Assembly (NCBI GenBank): GCA_900540885.1
Contig: UQHJ01000030.1
Location: 1 to 27,810, forward strand
From: an uncultured Prevotella sp.
Lineage (GTDB): Bacteria; Bacteroidota; Bacteroidia; Bacteroidales; Bacteroidaceae
Reading direction: 5' to 3'
Length of the DNA: 27,810 nt
Positions 8,185 through 15,171 of this stretch are shown here, piece after piece (within the stretch, counting starts at the first letter, position 1; every line of letters starts with the position of its first letter). A program made the position numbers and the translations under genes. The notes under the pieces are model-generated. The model saw only the letters and a list, made by a program, of their open reading frames with translations, ran no database searches and was not told the origin of the DNA.

Positions 8185-9312
8185 CTATCTATCATGTGTC
8201 CAAAAAAGGTAGAAAATAAGCGAAGCAATACAGAGGCACGCATCAATAGTCAGATTGCTTAAGCCATATATACAACTAGCCATAAGACCTAAAGTGAATG
8301 ACCAACGCCACAATATTATGTAAGTGTTCTGAGCGGTGCCACGTTGGCAGTGAGCTGACTTCGTAACCCAATCCATCAGGTGACGTGATGACACGGCACC
8401 GACACCACAACCTAAAAGCACATCGCCCACATAGCCTAACACAACATGAAGCTGACTGACTAAGATTAAGCCCAACACTACAAGCAGATACCCCATACTA
8501 ACCAAGGTGCGCTGACCTAAACGACGACGAATAAAGAGCTGGGTCAAAAAGGCACAAAGCACACCAAGTGATAAAAAGAGGTAAGATGAACTAAAGAGCC
8601 AATTTTGCTTCATAGGCAACGCACCGGCTATACGTCCTAAGGTCCAAGGGGCTGCAAACATTGATAGCCCCATTGGCAATGAACTGGGCAAGAAGAAACG
8701 GTCGAACGTAACAAAAGCCACTTTCACTGGTGCCTTAATCGGTACTGGCGTTTGGGCTACTAATATGAATGACATTGCACAGGGGATTAGCGCCCACCAA
8801 TAAGCATAGGTCATAGGAAATGTGTGCGAAAGCGTATAGCCTAAGAAGAGACCTAAGGGAATGCCTATGCGCCCCGCCCAACCATATATAATATCTCCTT
8901 TATTGCGCTGCTTCGACAACAAAATGTCGTTGACAAGTGTCGTGCCTAAGGCTGTCTGTGAGATGCCAAAGGCTACACCTTGCATAAGTTGCAAAGCTAA
9001 AAGGTGACACACATCGTAGGCATTGACATAGCCCAAAGTGGCTATAGGGCCTAACAATAGGAGGGCTTTTAAAAAGACATCCTTTCGCGAACGACGCTCC
9101 ATTAAATACGCGCCAAAAGGGCCTGGCAACACCATACCTATGGCAAAAGCTAACACGCCCCAACCTACCCATCGTGCCTCACTACCCAAGCCGAGCGTTT
9201 GAAGGCTGAGCAAGGGAATCATGGCATATACGTAGATGTGTAAGAACCAATTGGCCACACACATATTAATGAAACGTGAGCTTTTCAACCCGTTATGTAC
9301 TTGAACAGACAT
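8185..9312 (-). CDS. MFS transporter
   Basis: A 375-residue, very hydrophobic protein with about 11-12 predicted membrane helices. The loop after helix 2 holds PFGAYLMERRSRKDVF, a form of the Major Facilitator motif A (G-x3-D/E-R-x-x-R-x), and a related but weak FIRRRLGQR segment occurs in the second half. The substrate is unknown. It is the third gene of a minus-strand run (HAD phosphatase, panB, this gene), 26 bases after panB, so it is probably co-transcribed. That context might suggest movement of pantoate or a related acid, but this is only inference; it may equally be a drug or sugar exporter. It lacks a signal peptide and is an inner-membrane protein. Confidence 0.85.
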   Translation of the reverse strand: MSVQVHNGLKSSRFINMCVANWFLHIYVYAMIPLLSLQTLGLGSEARWVGWGVLAFAIGMVLPGPFGAYLMERRSRKDVFLKALLLLGPIATLGYVNAYDVCHLLALQLMQGVAFGISQTALGTTLVNDILLSKQRNKGDIIYGWAGRIGIPLGLFLGYTLSHTFPMTYAYWWALIPCAMSFILVAQTPVPIKAPVKVAFVTFDRFFLPSSLPMGLSMFAAPWTLGRIAGALPMKQNWLFSSSYLFLSLGVLCAFLTQLFIRRRLGQRTLVSMGYLLVVLGLILVSQLHVVLGYVGDVLLGCGVGAVSSRHLMDWVTKSAHCQRGTAQNTYIILWRWSFTLGLMASCIYGLSNLTIDACLCIASLIFYLFWTHDR

Positions 9313-9338
9313 AAGCAGAGTGTTAATATAGATGCTGT

Positions 9339-10157
9339 TTAGTAGCTTTCGCTTTCATTAGGGAATTTGGTGGTCTTCACGTCTTCCACATATTGTCCAA
9401 TTGCATCGGTCATAATGGTAAAGAGGTCGGCATATCGACGCAAGAACTTAGGTGAGAAGCCTTTGTTCTTACCCAACATATCGTCAATTACCAACACTTG
9501 ACCATCGGCCGGACCCGCACCAATACCAATAATAGGTATATCTACGCTGGCTACTGCTTTAGCGGTAAGTGCTGCGGGTATCTTCTCCAACACAATAGCA
9601 CAACAACCAACCTCAGCTAAGGCTTTCACATCTGATAGCAACTTCTGAGCTTCTGCTTCTTCCTTCGCACGAACGGCGTACGTGCCAAACTTATTGATAC
9701 TTTGGGGAGTAAGACCTAAATGACCTACTACGGGTATGCCTGCATTGATAATGCGCTTTACGGCATCGATTATCTCAACACCGCCCTCAAGTTTAACAGC
9801 ATCACAACCCGTCTCTTTCATCATGCGAATGGCATTACGAACAGCTTCAACAGCGTCCACCTGATAAGAACCGAAAGGCATATCGCACACAACGAAGGCA
9901 CGTTGAGCGGCACGAGCCACTGAGGCTCCATGATAGATCATTTGGTCAAGCGTAATAGGCAAGGTGGTCATGTGGCCTGCCATTACATTAGATGCACTAT
10001 CGCCTATCAATATCATGTCGACACCAGCGGCATCAACTATCTTGGCTGTAGTGTAGTCGTAAGAGGTTAGCATGGCAATCTTCTTGCCTTCTGCTTTCAT
10101 TTCTTTCAGTCTATGAGTAGTCACCTTGCGGGTGTCTTCAACTAAATATCCTGACAT
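9339..10157 (-). CDS. panB: 3-methyl-2-oxobutanoate hydroxymethyltransferase
   Basis: The enzyme (272 residues, usual length) adds a hydroxymethyl group from methylene-tetrahydrofolate to ketoisovalerate, making ketopantoate for pantothenate and coenzyme A. Family features are present: IAMLTSYDYTTAKIVD, GDSASNVMAGHMTTLPITLD with Mg-binding Asp53, CDMPFGSY with Asp92, AVKLEGG with Lys122, HLGLTPQS, and catalytic Glu191 in IVLEKIP. The SASN in place of the common SLGM after GDS is a departure from the proteobacterial form. The start lies 6 bases after the HAD gene, so the two are co-transcribed. Cytoplasmic; certain. Confidence 0.96.
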   Translation of the reverse strand: MSGYLVEDTRKVTTHRLKEMKAEGKKIAMLTSYDYTTAKIVDAAGVDMILIGDSASNVMAGHMTTLPITLDQMIYHGASVARAAQRAFVVCDMPFGSYQVDAVEAVRNAIRMMKETGCDAVKLEGGVEIIDAVKRIINAGIPVVGHLGLTPQSINKFGTYAVRAKEEAEAQKLLSDVKALAEVGCCAIVLEKIPAALTAKAVASVDIPIIGIGAGPADGQVLVIDDMLGKNKGFSPKFLRRYADLFTIMTDAIGQYVEDVKTTKFPNESESY

Positions 10158-10163
10158 TTCTTT

Positions 10164-10802
10164 TTATTTTTTTAGTTCGCACATTTGTGCAACAGTTATT
10201 TCGGTAAAATCGTTAATGACGCACTGACACAATGAGGCTATACGTGCCGCAGGAATGGTCGTTGTAAGACCGATAACGGTCGCTCCACTATCGTGCCCTG
10301 CTGTAAGTCCGCTAATAGAATCTTCAAACACGAAGCAATCCTTGGCTGTTAATCCTAAGGCTTGCGCGGCATCGAGGTAGCAATCTGGAGCTGGCTTTGA
10401 ACGACGCGCATTCTCTGCCGTAAAGATACGATCAAAAAGTTGAGAAAATTCAGGATGCTGCTGATACAAGCATTCCATTTTGGCTTTATTTGAACTGGTA
10501 ACAATGGCCATAGGTATACCAGCTTTGCGAAGTTCACTTACAAAGTCTATTGCTCCTTCAACGTAAGGATAACTCATACGTGTCTCAAAGTCATTGAGTT
10601 GCTCAACCACCTGTTGTGCTATTGTTTCGTCTGCGAAATAAGCACTCAATATTTGCGTCAGCGTATGCCCTTTAATTTGGCTCGGGAAGTCTGGATTTTC
10701 AGGCAGGTAGGTCTTACCTATCATAGTCCAAAACTCCGTATATTGTTCCTCGGTGTTGATAATCACACCATCTAAGTCAAATAATACCGCAGTCTTTGTC
10801 AT
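10164..10802 (-). CDS. HAD-superfamily phosphatase / beta-phosphoglucomutase-like
   Basis: The 212-residue protein shows all four HAD motifs: DLDGVI with nucleophile Asp9 and Asp11, VTSSNK (motif II, Ser/Thr), the lysine in RSKPAPDCY (motif III), and VFEDSISG (motif IV, acidic pair). A helical cap after motif I places it in the beta-phosphoglucomutase/phosphoglycolate-phosphatase subgroup. It hydrolyses or moves a phosphate on a small metabolite, but which one is not readable. It is the first gene of the operon with panB (6-base gap) and the MFS gene. A TAACTTTG box on its strand (10829-10836) may be the promoter. Confidence 0.88.
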   Translation of the reverse strand: MTKTAVLFDLDGVIINTEEQYTEFWTMIGKTYLPENPDFPSQIKGHTLTQILSAYFADETIAQQVVEQLNDFETRMSYPYVEGAIDFVSELRKAGIPMAIVTSSNKAKMECLYQQHPEFSQLFDRIFTAENARRSKPAPDCYLDAAQALGLTAKDCFVFEDSISGLTAGHDSGATVIGLTTTIPAARIASLCQCVINDFTEITVAQMCELKK

Positions 10803-10828
10803 TGTTTATCTCGTATTGTTTTAGACTG

Positions 10829-10836
10829 CAAAGTTA
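10829..10836 (-). promoter_or_regulatory. -7 element of the HAD-panB-MFS operon
   Basis: Read on the minus strand the bases are TAACTTTG, a perfect TAnnTTTG, 27 bases before the start codon at 10802. No clear TTG lies about 20 bases upstream, so only half of the promoter is recognisable. Confidence 0.45.
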
Positions 10837-10922
10837 TAGAAAAAATAGATATGCTACCTCTTTTAACAATTTGCTTTTCGATAAATTACTTTTCACAAGT
10901 GCCACCACACAAAGAATATAAT

Positions 10923-10930
10923 TACCTTTG
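10923..10930 (+). promoter_or_regulatory. -7 element directly before the TPR gene
   Basis: TACCTTTG is a perfect TAnnTTTG and ends only four bases before the ATG at 10935. If active, transcription would begin at or next to the start codon, giving a leaderless or nearly leaderless message. The -33 partner is not clear. Confidence 0.5.
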
Positions 10931-10934
10931 CGAC

Positions 10935-11894
10935 ATGAAACTTTTACACTCTATATTCTTCGGTCTTATACTACTCGCCAGCATACCACAAATGGTGACA
11001 GCACAGACCATTATCCCACTCGAACGCGGCAAAGGCGGTGTGCGATCTAAAACGGTTGACGACTATAAGGAGGAACTTAATATGGTTGAACGCCAGCGCA
11101 ATGACTCTATTCAGTATGTCGACAACCTCCGACGTGCCTTCAATGCCTTACATGTCGATTCACTCACCGAAGCTGAATCGCTCTTTAAAGAGGCACTTAA
11201 GTTGCGTCCTACAGCACCTGGCAACCACATTATCAAATATAACCTCGGACTGGTGGATATGGCACGTGGCAATAACGTGGAGGCTGTAAAGAAGTTGACT
11301 GAAATAATCAAAAACTATCCCAACTATTTTGAAGCTCGCTTGGCGCGTGCTGAAGCTAATTTACAACTAAACCGCACCAACGAAGTAATAGATGACGCAC
11401 AACAGGTGCTTGACAAACAAAAGTTTGAAGGCATGACAACCAATCTCATCGAACGCGCTCGCTTCATTCGCGCTGCTGCACGCTACCAGTTGCGCCTTTA
11501 TGCCGATGCACACGCCGACCTTCAAGTTATTATGGGTGACAATCCTCTAAATACGAACGCTCAAGTGCTTGATGCTTTGGTATTGCAGCAGATGGGACGA
11601 CCTAAGGAAGCCTTAAATCGTTTAAACCTCATTGTGGCCGCTCACCCCGACAACTTAGACGCTCTTAGCACACGTGCCGCTATTGAAGCCGAACTCGACC
11701 TCCACACGTTGGCACGAGCTGATTACGATACATTAATCAAACGCCAACCCAACGAAAGCAGTTACTACATCGAGCGCGCAAAAATGCTCCTTCGCTTAGG
11801 CGAAAAGAAGGCTGCACGCACTGACCTCGATCGCGCCATTCAACTCGGTGTACCTCAAGGTATGGTACACACATTGTATCTACAAACAAAATAA
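10935..11894 (+). CDS. Secreted tetratricopeptide-repeat protein
   Basis: The ATG at 10935 is preferred to one at 10851 because it opens a proper signal peptide (MKLLHSIFFGLILLASIPQMVTAQ), giving 319 residues. After a short linker the protein is a run of helical TPR repeats, for example AEANLQLNRTNEVIDDAQ, ARYQLRLYADAHADLQ and RAKMLLRLGEKKAARTDLDR with the small/large residue pattern of TPRs. Such periplasmic proteins serve as scaffolds for protein-protein contacts; no partner is evident. It is followed after 18 bases by the second GHL10 gene, so the two are probably one operon. Specific role unknown. Confidence 0.82.
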   Translation: MKLLHSIFFGLILLASIPQMVTAQTIIPLERGKGGVRSKTVDDYKEELNMVERQRNDSIQYVDNLRRAFNALHVDSLTEAESLFKEALKLRPTAPGNHIIKYNLGLVDMARGNNVEAVKKLTEIIKNYPNYFEARLARAEANLQLNRTNEVIDDAQQVLDKQKFEGMTTNLIERARFIRAAARYQLRLYADAHADLQVIMGDNPLNTNAQVLDALVLQQMGRPKEALNRLNLIVAAHPDNLDALSTRAAIEAELDLHTLARADYDTLIKRQPNESSYYIERAKMLLRLGEKKAARTDLDRAIQLGVPQGMVHTLYLQTK

Positions 11895-11912
11895 GAGAGA
11901 TTCTTTCATACA

Positions 11913-13391
11913 ATGCGCAATATATTTTTGTTAATTTTATTAGTCCTATTTATACTCCCTATAAGTATAAGTGGTACTCCTGCCACACACAGTCCAGCCT
12001 CCAACAATATACGCTACGAGGTGCGTGCTGCATGGCTCACTACGCTTATGGGACTTGACTGGCCTTCAAAGCCTGCTACGACTGAGGCGCAAGCCGAACT
12101 ACAGCGACGCGACTTGTGTCGACAACTTGACCAATTAAAGGCTGCGGGCATCAACATGGTGCTTTTTCAGTCACGTATACGTTCTACAACTGCCTATGCC
12201 TCTGACATCGAGCCATGGGACGGAGTGTTTACTGGCCGTCCTGGCCAACGCCCACTTTACGATCCCTTACTGTTTGCTATCAACGAATGTCATAAGCGCG
12301 GCATGGAATGTCATGCTTGGGTGGTAGCCTTTCCTATCTGCAAAGTAGCCACAGCAAAGCAGCTAGGGAAACGTGCCTTACCTGCACTTCACCCCGAACT
12401 CTGCCAACGTTGCGGTGACCAATGGATGATGAACCCTGGTGTGCCTGCCACTGCCACTTACCTTGCCAACGTATGTAAAGAGATTGTCACCAAATATGCC
12501 GTTGACGGCATTCACCTCGACTATATCCGCTACCCAGAAGCTTCCATACCTTTTAACGATAATGCCACTTACCGCCGATATGGACAGGGCCTCAACAAGG
12601 CCACATGGCGTACACAAAACATCGACCGTTGCGTACAAGCCATTCACAAAGCCGTTAAAGAAGTACGACCTTGGGTGAAACTAAGTTGTTCGCCCGTAGG
12701 GAAGTATGCGGACTTAAGCCGTTACTCGTCTCGGGGTTGGAATGCACGCGATGCCGTGTCACAGGACGCACAACGTTGGCTATGCGAGGGGTGGATGGAC
12801 ATGCTCTTCCCCATGATGTACTTCGACGGTGATCATTTCTACCCTTTCTTAGCCAATTGGAAGGAGAATGACTTCGGACGGCCTATTGTACCAGGCCTAG
12901 GCATCTACTTTTTAAATGAACGCGAAAAGAATTGGCCTTTACTTACCATTCAGCGCCAAATGAACGTATCACGCGACGAAGGACTTGGCGGCCAAGCTTT
13001 CTTCCGTACCCGTTTTCTTTTAAATAACGAAAAAGGATTACGCTCGTGGTTACAAACTCAATTCTACGCTCAGCCTGCCCTTATTCCTCCTATGACTTGG
13101 CAAGATAGCATTCCGCCCACTACCCCACTTCATGCAACCAAACACTTCAAAGAACAGCATATCAGTCTATCGTGGTCTGCATCGACCGACAATACGCCCA
13201 ACGCTCCTCTCACCTACAACGTCTACCGCATCGACTCTATCTTTGGCGACGTAATTTTGGCGCTTCATACCTCCACGTTGCACTATGAGCATACGCTCTC
13301 TCTCCCTGCCCTTCGCCATAGTCACTACCTCATCACGGCCGTTGATGCTTATGGCAACGAGAGCCAACCTATCGAAGCTATAGAAAATTAG
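11913..13391 (+). CDS. Secreted family-10-like glycosyl hydrolase (GHL10), second paralogue
   Basis: The protein has 492 residues and a signal peptide (hydrophobic IFLLILLVLFILPISISG). It shares with the gene at 168 the VRAAWLTTL opening, NMVLFQSRIRSTTAYAS, HKRGMECHAWVVAF and DGIHLDYIRYP (about residues 198-208), the last with the acidic pair of the presumed active site. A fibronectin-type-III-like segment fills roughly the last 90 residues. Here RIRSTTAY replaces RGEADAMY of the other copy, so substrate or activity may differ. It follows the TPR gene by 18 bases. Family is clear; substrate is not. Confidence 0.88.
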   Translation: MRNIFLLILLVLFILPISISGTPATHSPASNNIRYEVRAAWLTTLMGLDWPSKPATTEAQAELQRRDLCRQLDQLKAAGINMVLFQSRIRSTTAYASDIEPWDGVFTGRPGQRPLYDPLLFAINECHKRGMECHAWVVAFPICKVATAKQLGKRALPALHPELCQRCGDQWMMNPGVPATATYLANVCKEIVTKYAVDGIHLDYIRYPEASIPFNDNATYRRYGQGLNKATWRTQNIDRCVQAIHKAVKEVRPWVKLSCSPVGKYADLSRYSSRGWNARDAVSQDAQRWLCEGWMDMLFPMMYFDGDHFYPFLANWKENDFGRPIVPGLGIYFLNEREKNWPLLTIQRQMNVSRDEGLGGQAFFRTRFLLNNEKGLRSWLQTQFYAQPALIPPMTWQDSIPPTTPLHATKHFKEQHISLSWSASTDNTPNAPLTYNVYRIDSIFGDVILALHTSTLHYEHTLSLPALRHSHYLITAVDAYGNESQPIEAIEN

Positions 13392-13429
13392 CAAAGCTAT
13401 AACTCAATTATTTTGCCCCTTTTTTCTCA

Positions 13430-13456
13430 TTTTACAATGTGTAAAACGTTTTTTTT
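13430..13456 (+). terminator. Weak AT-rich intrinsic terminator
   Basis: TTTTACA (13430-13436) and TGTAAAA (13440-13446) form a stem with loop ATG, followed after CG by eight T. It lies 38 bases after the GHL10 stop. The stem is all A/T but for one pair, so strength is doubtful. Confidence 0.45.
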
Positions 13457-13475
13457 AAAAAAAACGCGGAAAAAA

Positions 13476-13506
13476 TTTGCAGGTAACAAAATAATCACTA
13501 CCTTTG
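13476..13506 (+). promoter_or_regulatory. Bacteroidetes promoter of tRNA-Thr
   Basis: TTTG at 13476-13479, a 19-base spacer and TACCTTTG at 13499-13506 match the TTTG / TAnnTTTG consensus. Transcription should start near 13511-13513, about 38 bases before the tRNA. Confidence 0.85.
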
Positions 13507-13549
13507 CACTCGCAAAACGGAACAAGACAGCCGTCAAGCACTAAAGTTT

Positions 13550-13623
13550 GCCTCTTTAGCTCAGTTGGCCAGAGCACGTGATTTGTAATCTCGGGGTCGT
13601 TGGTTCGAATCCGACAAGAGGCT
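13550..13623 (+). tRNA. tRNA-Thr, anticodon UGU
   Basis: The 74 bases fold into a full cloverleaf: acceptor GCCTCTT / AAGAGGC with discriminator T, D stem GCTC/GAGC, anticodon loop TTTGTAA with TGT at the anticodon, and T arm GTTGG-TTCGAAT-CCGAC. The anticodon stem CGTGA/TCTCG has one T-T mismatch in its middle pair. CCA is not encoded. It decodes ACA and other ACN codons and is flanked by its own promoter and terminator. Confidence 0.97.
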
Positions 13624-13630
13624 CACTTCA

Positions 13631-13668
13631 AAGGTTATTCAACACTAAGTGTTGAGTAACCTTTTTTT
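13631..13668 (+). terminator. Intrinsic terminator after tRNA-Thr
   Basis: Arms 13631-13645 and 13649-13663 pair over 15 bases with one G-T pair and loop TAA, followed by a run of T to 13668. Confidence 0.92.
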
Positions 13669-13694
13669 ATTTAATTTCCACAAAGCTGGTTTAA

Positions 13695-13708
13695 TAAACT
13701 GCAGTTTA
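13695..13708. repeat. 14-base perfect palindrome TAAACTGCAGTTTA
   Basis: It joins without a gap the two mirrored end motifs (AAACTGCA and TGCAGTTT) of the inverted repeat at 24291-24546. It could be an end-to-end remnant or target of that repeat family, or a protein-binding site; the sequence alone does not decide. Confidence 0.45.
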
Positions 13709-13759
13709 CCATTCCTCCACACCTGCATATAGGTAACAAAAATTAAAAAATTAACCTTT

Positions 13760-13790
13760 CACAACTCATTAAAATGAACAACGAGTTGTG
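13760..13790. promoter_or_regulatory. Inverted repeat overlapping the mtnN -33 region, candidate operator
   Basis: CACAACTC (13760-13767) and GAGTTGTG (13783-13790) are perfect complements separated by 15 bases. The right half covers the TTG of the promoter. The spacing is close to two helical turns between half-site centres, as for many dimeric regulators. Confidence 0.4.
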
Positions 13791-13816
13791 TAATACGAAA
13801 TATTACTTTACCTTTG
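13786..13816 (+). promoter_or_regulatory. Bacteroidetes promoter of mtnN-luxS
   Basis: TTG at 13786-13788, a 20-base spacer and TACCTTTG at 13809-13816, a perfect TAnnTTTG. Transcription should begin near 13822, about 26 bases before the ATG at 13848. Confidence 0.75.
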
Positions 13817-13847
13817 TTCGCACAAATCATTGCTTTAAATAAAATCC

Positions 13848-14543
13848 ATGACCATCGCCATAATAAACGCTATGCACAAAGAGCACGAACAGCTCGTTGC
13901 GCTGCTTAATAATGTACATACCACTCAAGATGCCCACTTCACCTTTGTTGAAGGAACACTCAATGACCACCATTTGGTACTCATGGAGAGCGGCATTGGG
14001 AAGGTGAATGCAGCCATTGGTGCAGTAGAGTTAATTAAACGATTCAAGCCCGAAGCGCTTATCAACACGGGCGTAGCTGGCGGCATTGACACTTGTCTAA
14101 ACGTAATGGACGTAGTAGCAGGCCAGCGCGTAGCTTATCACGACGTTGACTGTGGGCCCGAATCTGCTTTAGGTCAAGTACAAGGTCTACCCCTCTATTA
14201 TGAAGCCGACAAAGCGCTATTTGATGCAGCAATGACGGTGACACCTCCAGAACACACGAAATTGCATGGTGGCCTTATTTGCAGTGGTGATCAATTCATC
14301 ACCAATCGTACACAGTTACAAACGATCAAGGACCGTTTTACCGATGGCCTCGCCGTCGACATGGAAAGCGGTGCTTTGGCGCAAGTTTGCTATATATATA
14401 AGGTGCCATTCTTGAGTTTCCGTATCATAAGCGACACTCCAGGTGCCAACAACCACTTTGACCAATACCAAAACTTTTGGGAGACCATGGCCGACCGCTC
14501 TTTTGGCGTAACAAAGGCGTTGTTAGAGGCTATTTGCGCATAA
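13848..14543 (+). CDS. mtnN: 5'-methylthioadenosine / S-adenosylhomocysteine nucleosidase
   Basis: The enzyme (231 residues, usual length) splits adenine from S-adenosylhomocysteine and methylthioadenosine, giving S-ribosylhomocysteine for LuxS. The three catalytic positions of the family are present: Glu12 in AMHKEHE, Glu173 in AVDMESGA, and Asp196 in RIISDTPG. The nucleoside-phosphorylase-fold GVAGGID loop lies at 75-81. The AMHKE opening replaces the more common AMEEE without losing Glu12. It is 33 bases before luxS, whose substrate it makes, so they form an operon for the activated methyl cycle. Cytoplasmic; certain. Confidence 0.95.
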   Translation: MTIAIINAMHKEHEQLVALLNNVHTTQDAHFTFVEGTLNDHHLVLMESGIGKVNAAIGAVELIKRFKPEALINTGVAGGIDTCLNVMDVVAGQRVAYHDVDCGPESALGQVQGLPLYYEADKALFDAAMTVTPPEHTKLHGGLICSGDQFITNRTQLQTIKDRFTDGLAVDMESGALAQVCYIYKVPFLSFRIISDTPGANNHFDQYQNFWETMADRSFGVTKALLEAICA

Positions 14544-14546
14544 TTC

Positions 14547-14570
14547 TTTTGTTAACTCGTTAACCCAAAA
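14547..14570. repeat. Two-unit octamer palindrome between mtnN and luxS
   Basis: GTTAACTC GTTAACCC (14551-14566) are two octamers of the kind found in the repeats at 1677 and 15060, framed by TTTT and AAAA so that the whole can fold on itself. It ends just before the luxS start at 14577. Confidence 0.5.
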
Positions 14571-14576
14571 AGAAGC

Positions 14577-15056
14577 ATGAAAAAGATACCAAGTTTTACC
14601 ATAGACCATACGCGATTAAATCGTGGCATATATGTGAGCCGAAAGGACTTTGTTGCAGACGAAGTAATCACGACTTTTGATGTACGCATGAAGTTGCCCA
14701 ATCGCGAGCCAGCCTTACACCAAGGAGCCATTCACACGATAGAGCACCTTGCAGCCACCTTCTTACGCAATCACCCTGTATGGAAAGACCGCATCGTGTA
14801 TTGGGGGCCAATGGGGTGTCTTACGGGCAATTACCTAATCGTTAAAGGTGACCTCACCAGTCGTGACATCCTCCCCCTGATGCAAGAGACATTTCTGTTT
14901 ATTGCCAACTATGAGGGCGAAATCCCCGGAGCTACCGAACGCGACTGTGGCAATTACATTTTGCAAGACTTAGCCATGGCTCGCTATGAAGCGAAAAAGT
15001 ATTTAGAAGAGACGCTTAATTGCGCTACGGACGACAATCTTATCTATCCTGCATAG
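14577..15056 (+). CDS. luxS: S-ribosylhomocysteine lyase
   Basis: LuxS splits S-ribosylhomocysteine into homocysteine and 4,5-dihydroxy-2,3-pentanedione, the precursor of the AI-2 signal. The protein has 159 residues, the usual size. The metal site is complete: His53 and His57 in HTIEHL (with catalytic Glu56) and Cys124 in RDCGNY. Catalytic Cys81 is in GPMGCLTGNY; the family usually reads GCRTG, so Leu replaces Arg next to it. His11 and Arg37 of the substrate pocket are kept. It is second in the operon with mtnN. Cytoplasmic and active by motif; whether AI-2 serves signalling here is not shown by sequence. Confidence 0.96.
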   Translation: MKKIPSFTIDHTRLNRGIYVSRKDFVADEVITTFDVRMKLPNREPALHQGAIHTIEHLAATFLRNHPVWKDRIVYWGPMGCLTGNYLIVKGDLTSRDILPLMQETFLFIANYEGEIPGATERDCGNYILQDLAMARYEAKKYLEETLNCATDDNLIYPA

Positions 15057-15079
15057 TTTTTTGTTAACAAGTCGATAAC

Positions 15080-15132
15080 TTAACAGATTGACAGATAAGT
15101 TTGTCCTTCACATCGATTTGTCACCCTGTTAA
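15080..15132. repeat. Octamer-built hairpin between luxS and the GH29 gene (element B)
   Basis: Arms 15080-15096 and 15116-15132 pair at 14 of 17 positions around a 19-base loop. From 15063 the sequence runs in octamers (TTAACAAG, TCGATAAC, TTAACAGA, TTGACAGA). The loop shares AAGTTTGT followed by pyrimidines with element A at 1677-1782, which supports a common origin. TAAGTTTG at 15096-15103 also matches the -7 consensus, so the loop could carry a promoter for the GH29 gene. Confidence 0.6.
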
Positions 15133-15171
15133 CTCACTCCTCAAATAGAAATATTTCAACCCAACAATATT

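Noticed and set aside
10851..10934. Longer N-terminus of the TPR protein from ATG 10851
   Set aside because: The extra 28 residues are not a signal peptide, and the -7 promoter element lies inside them.
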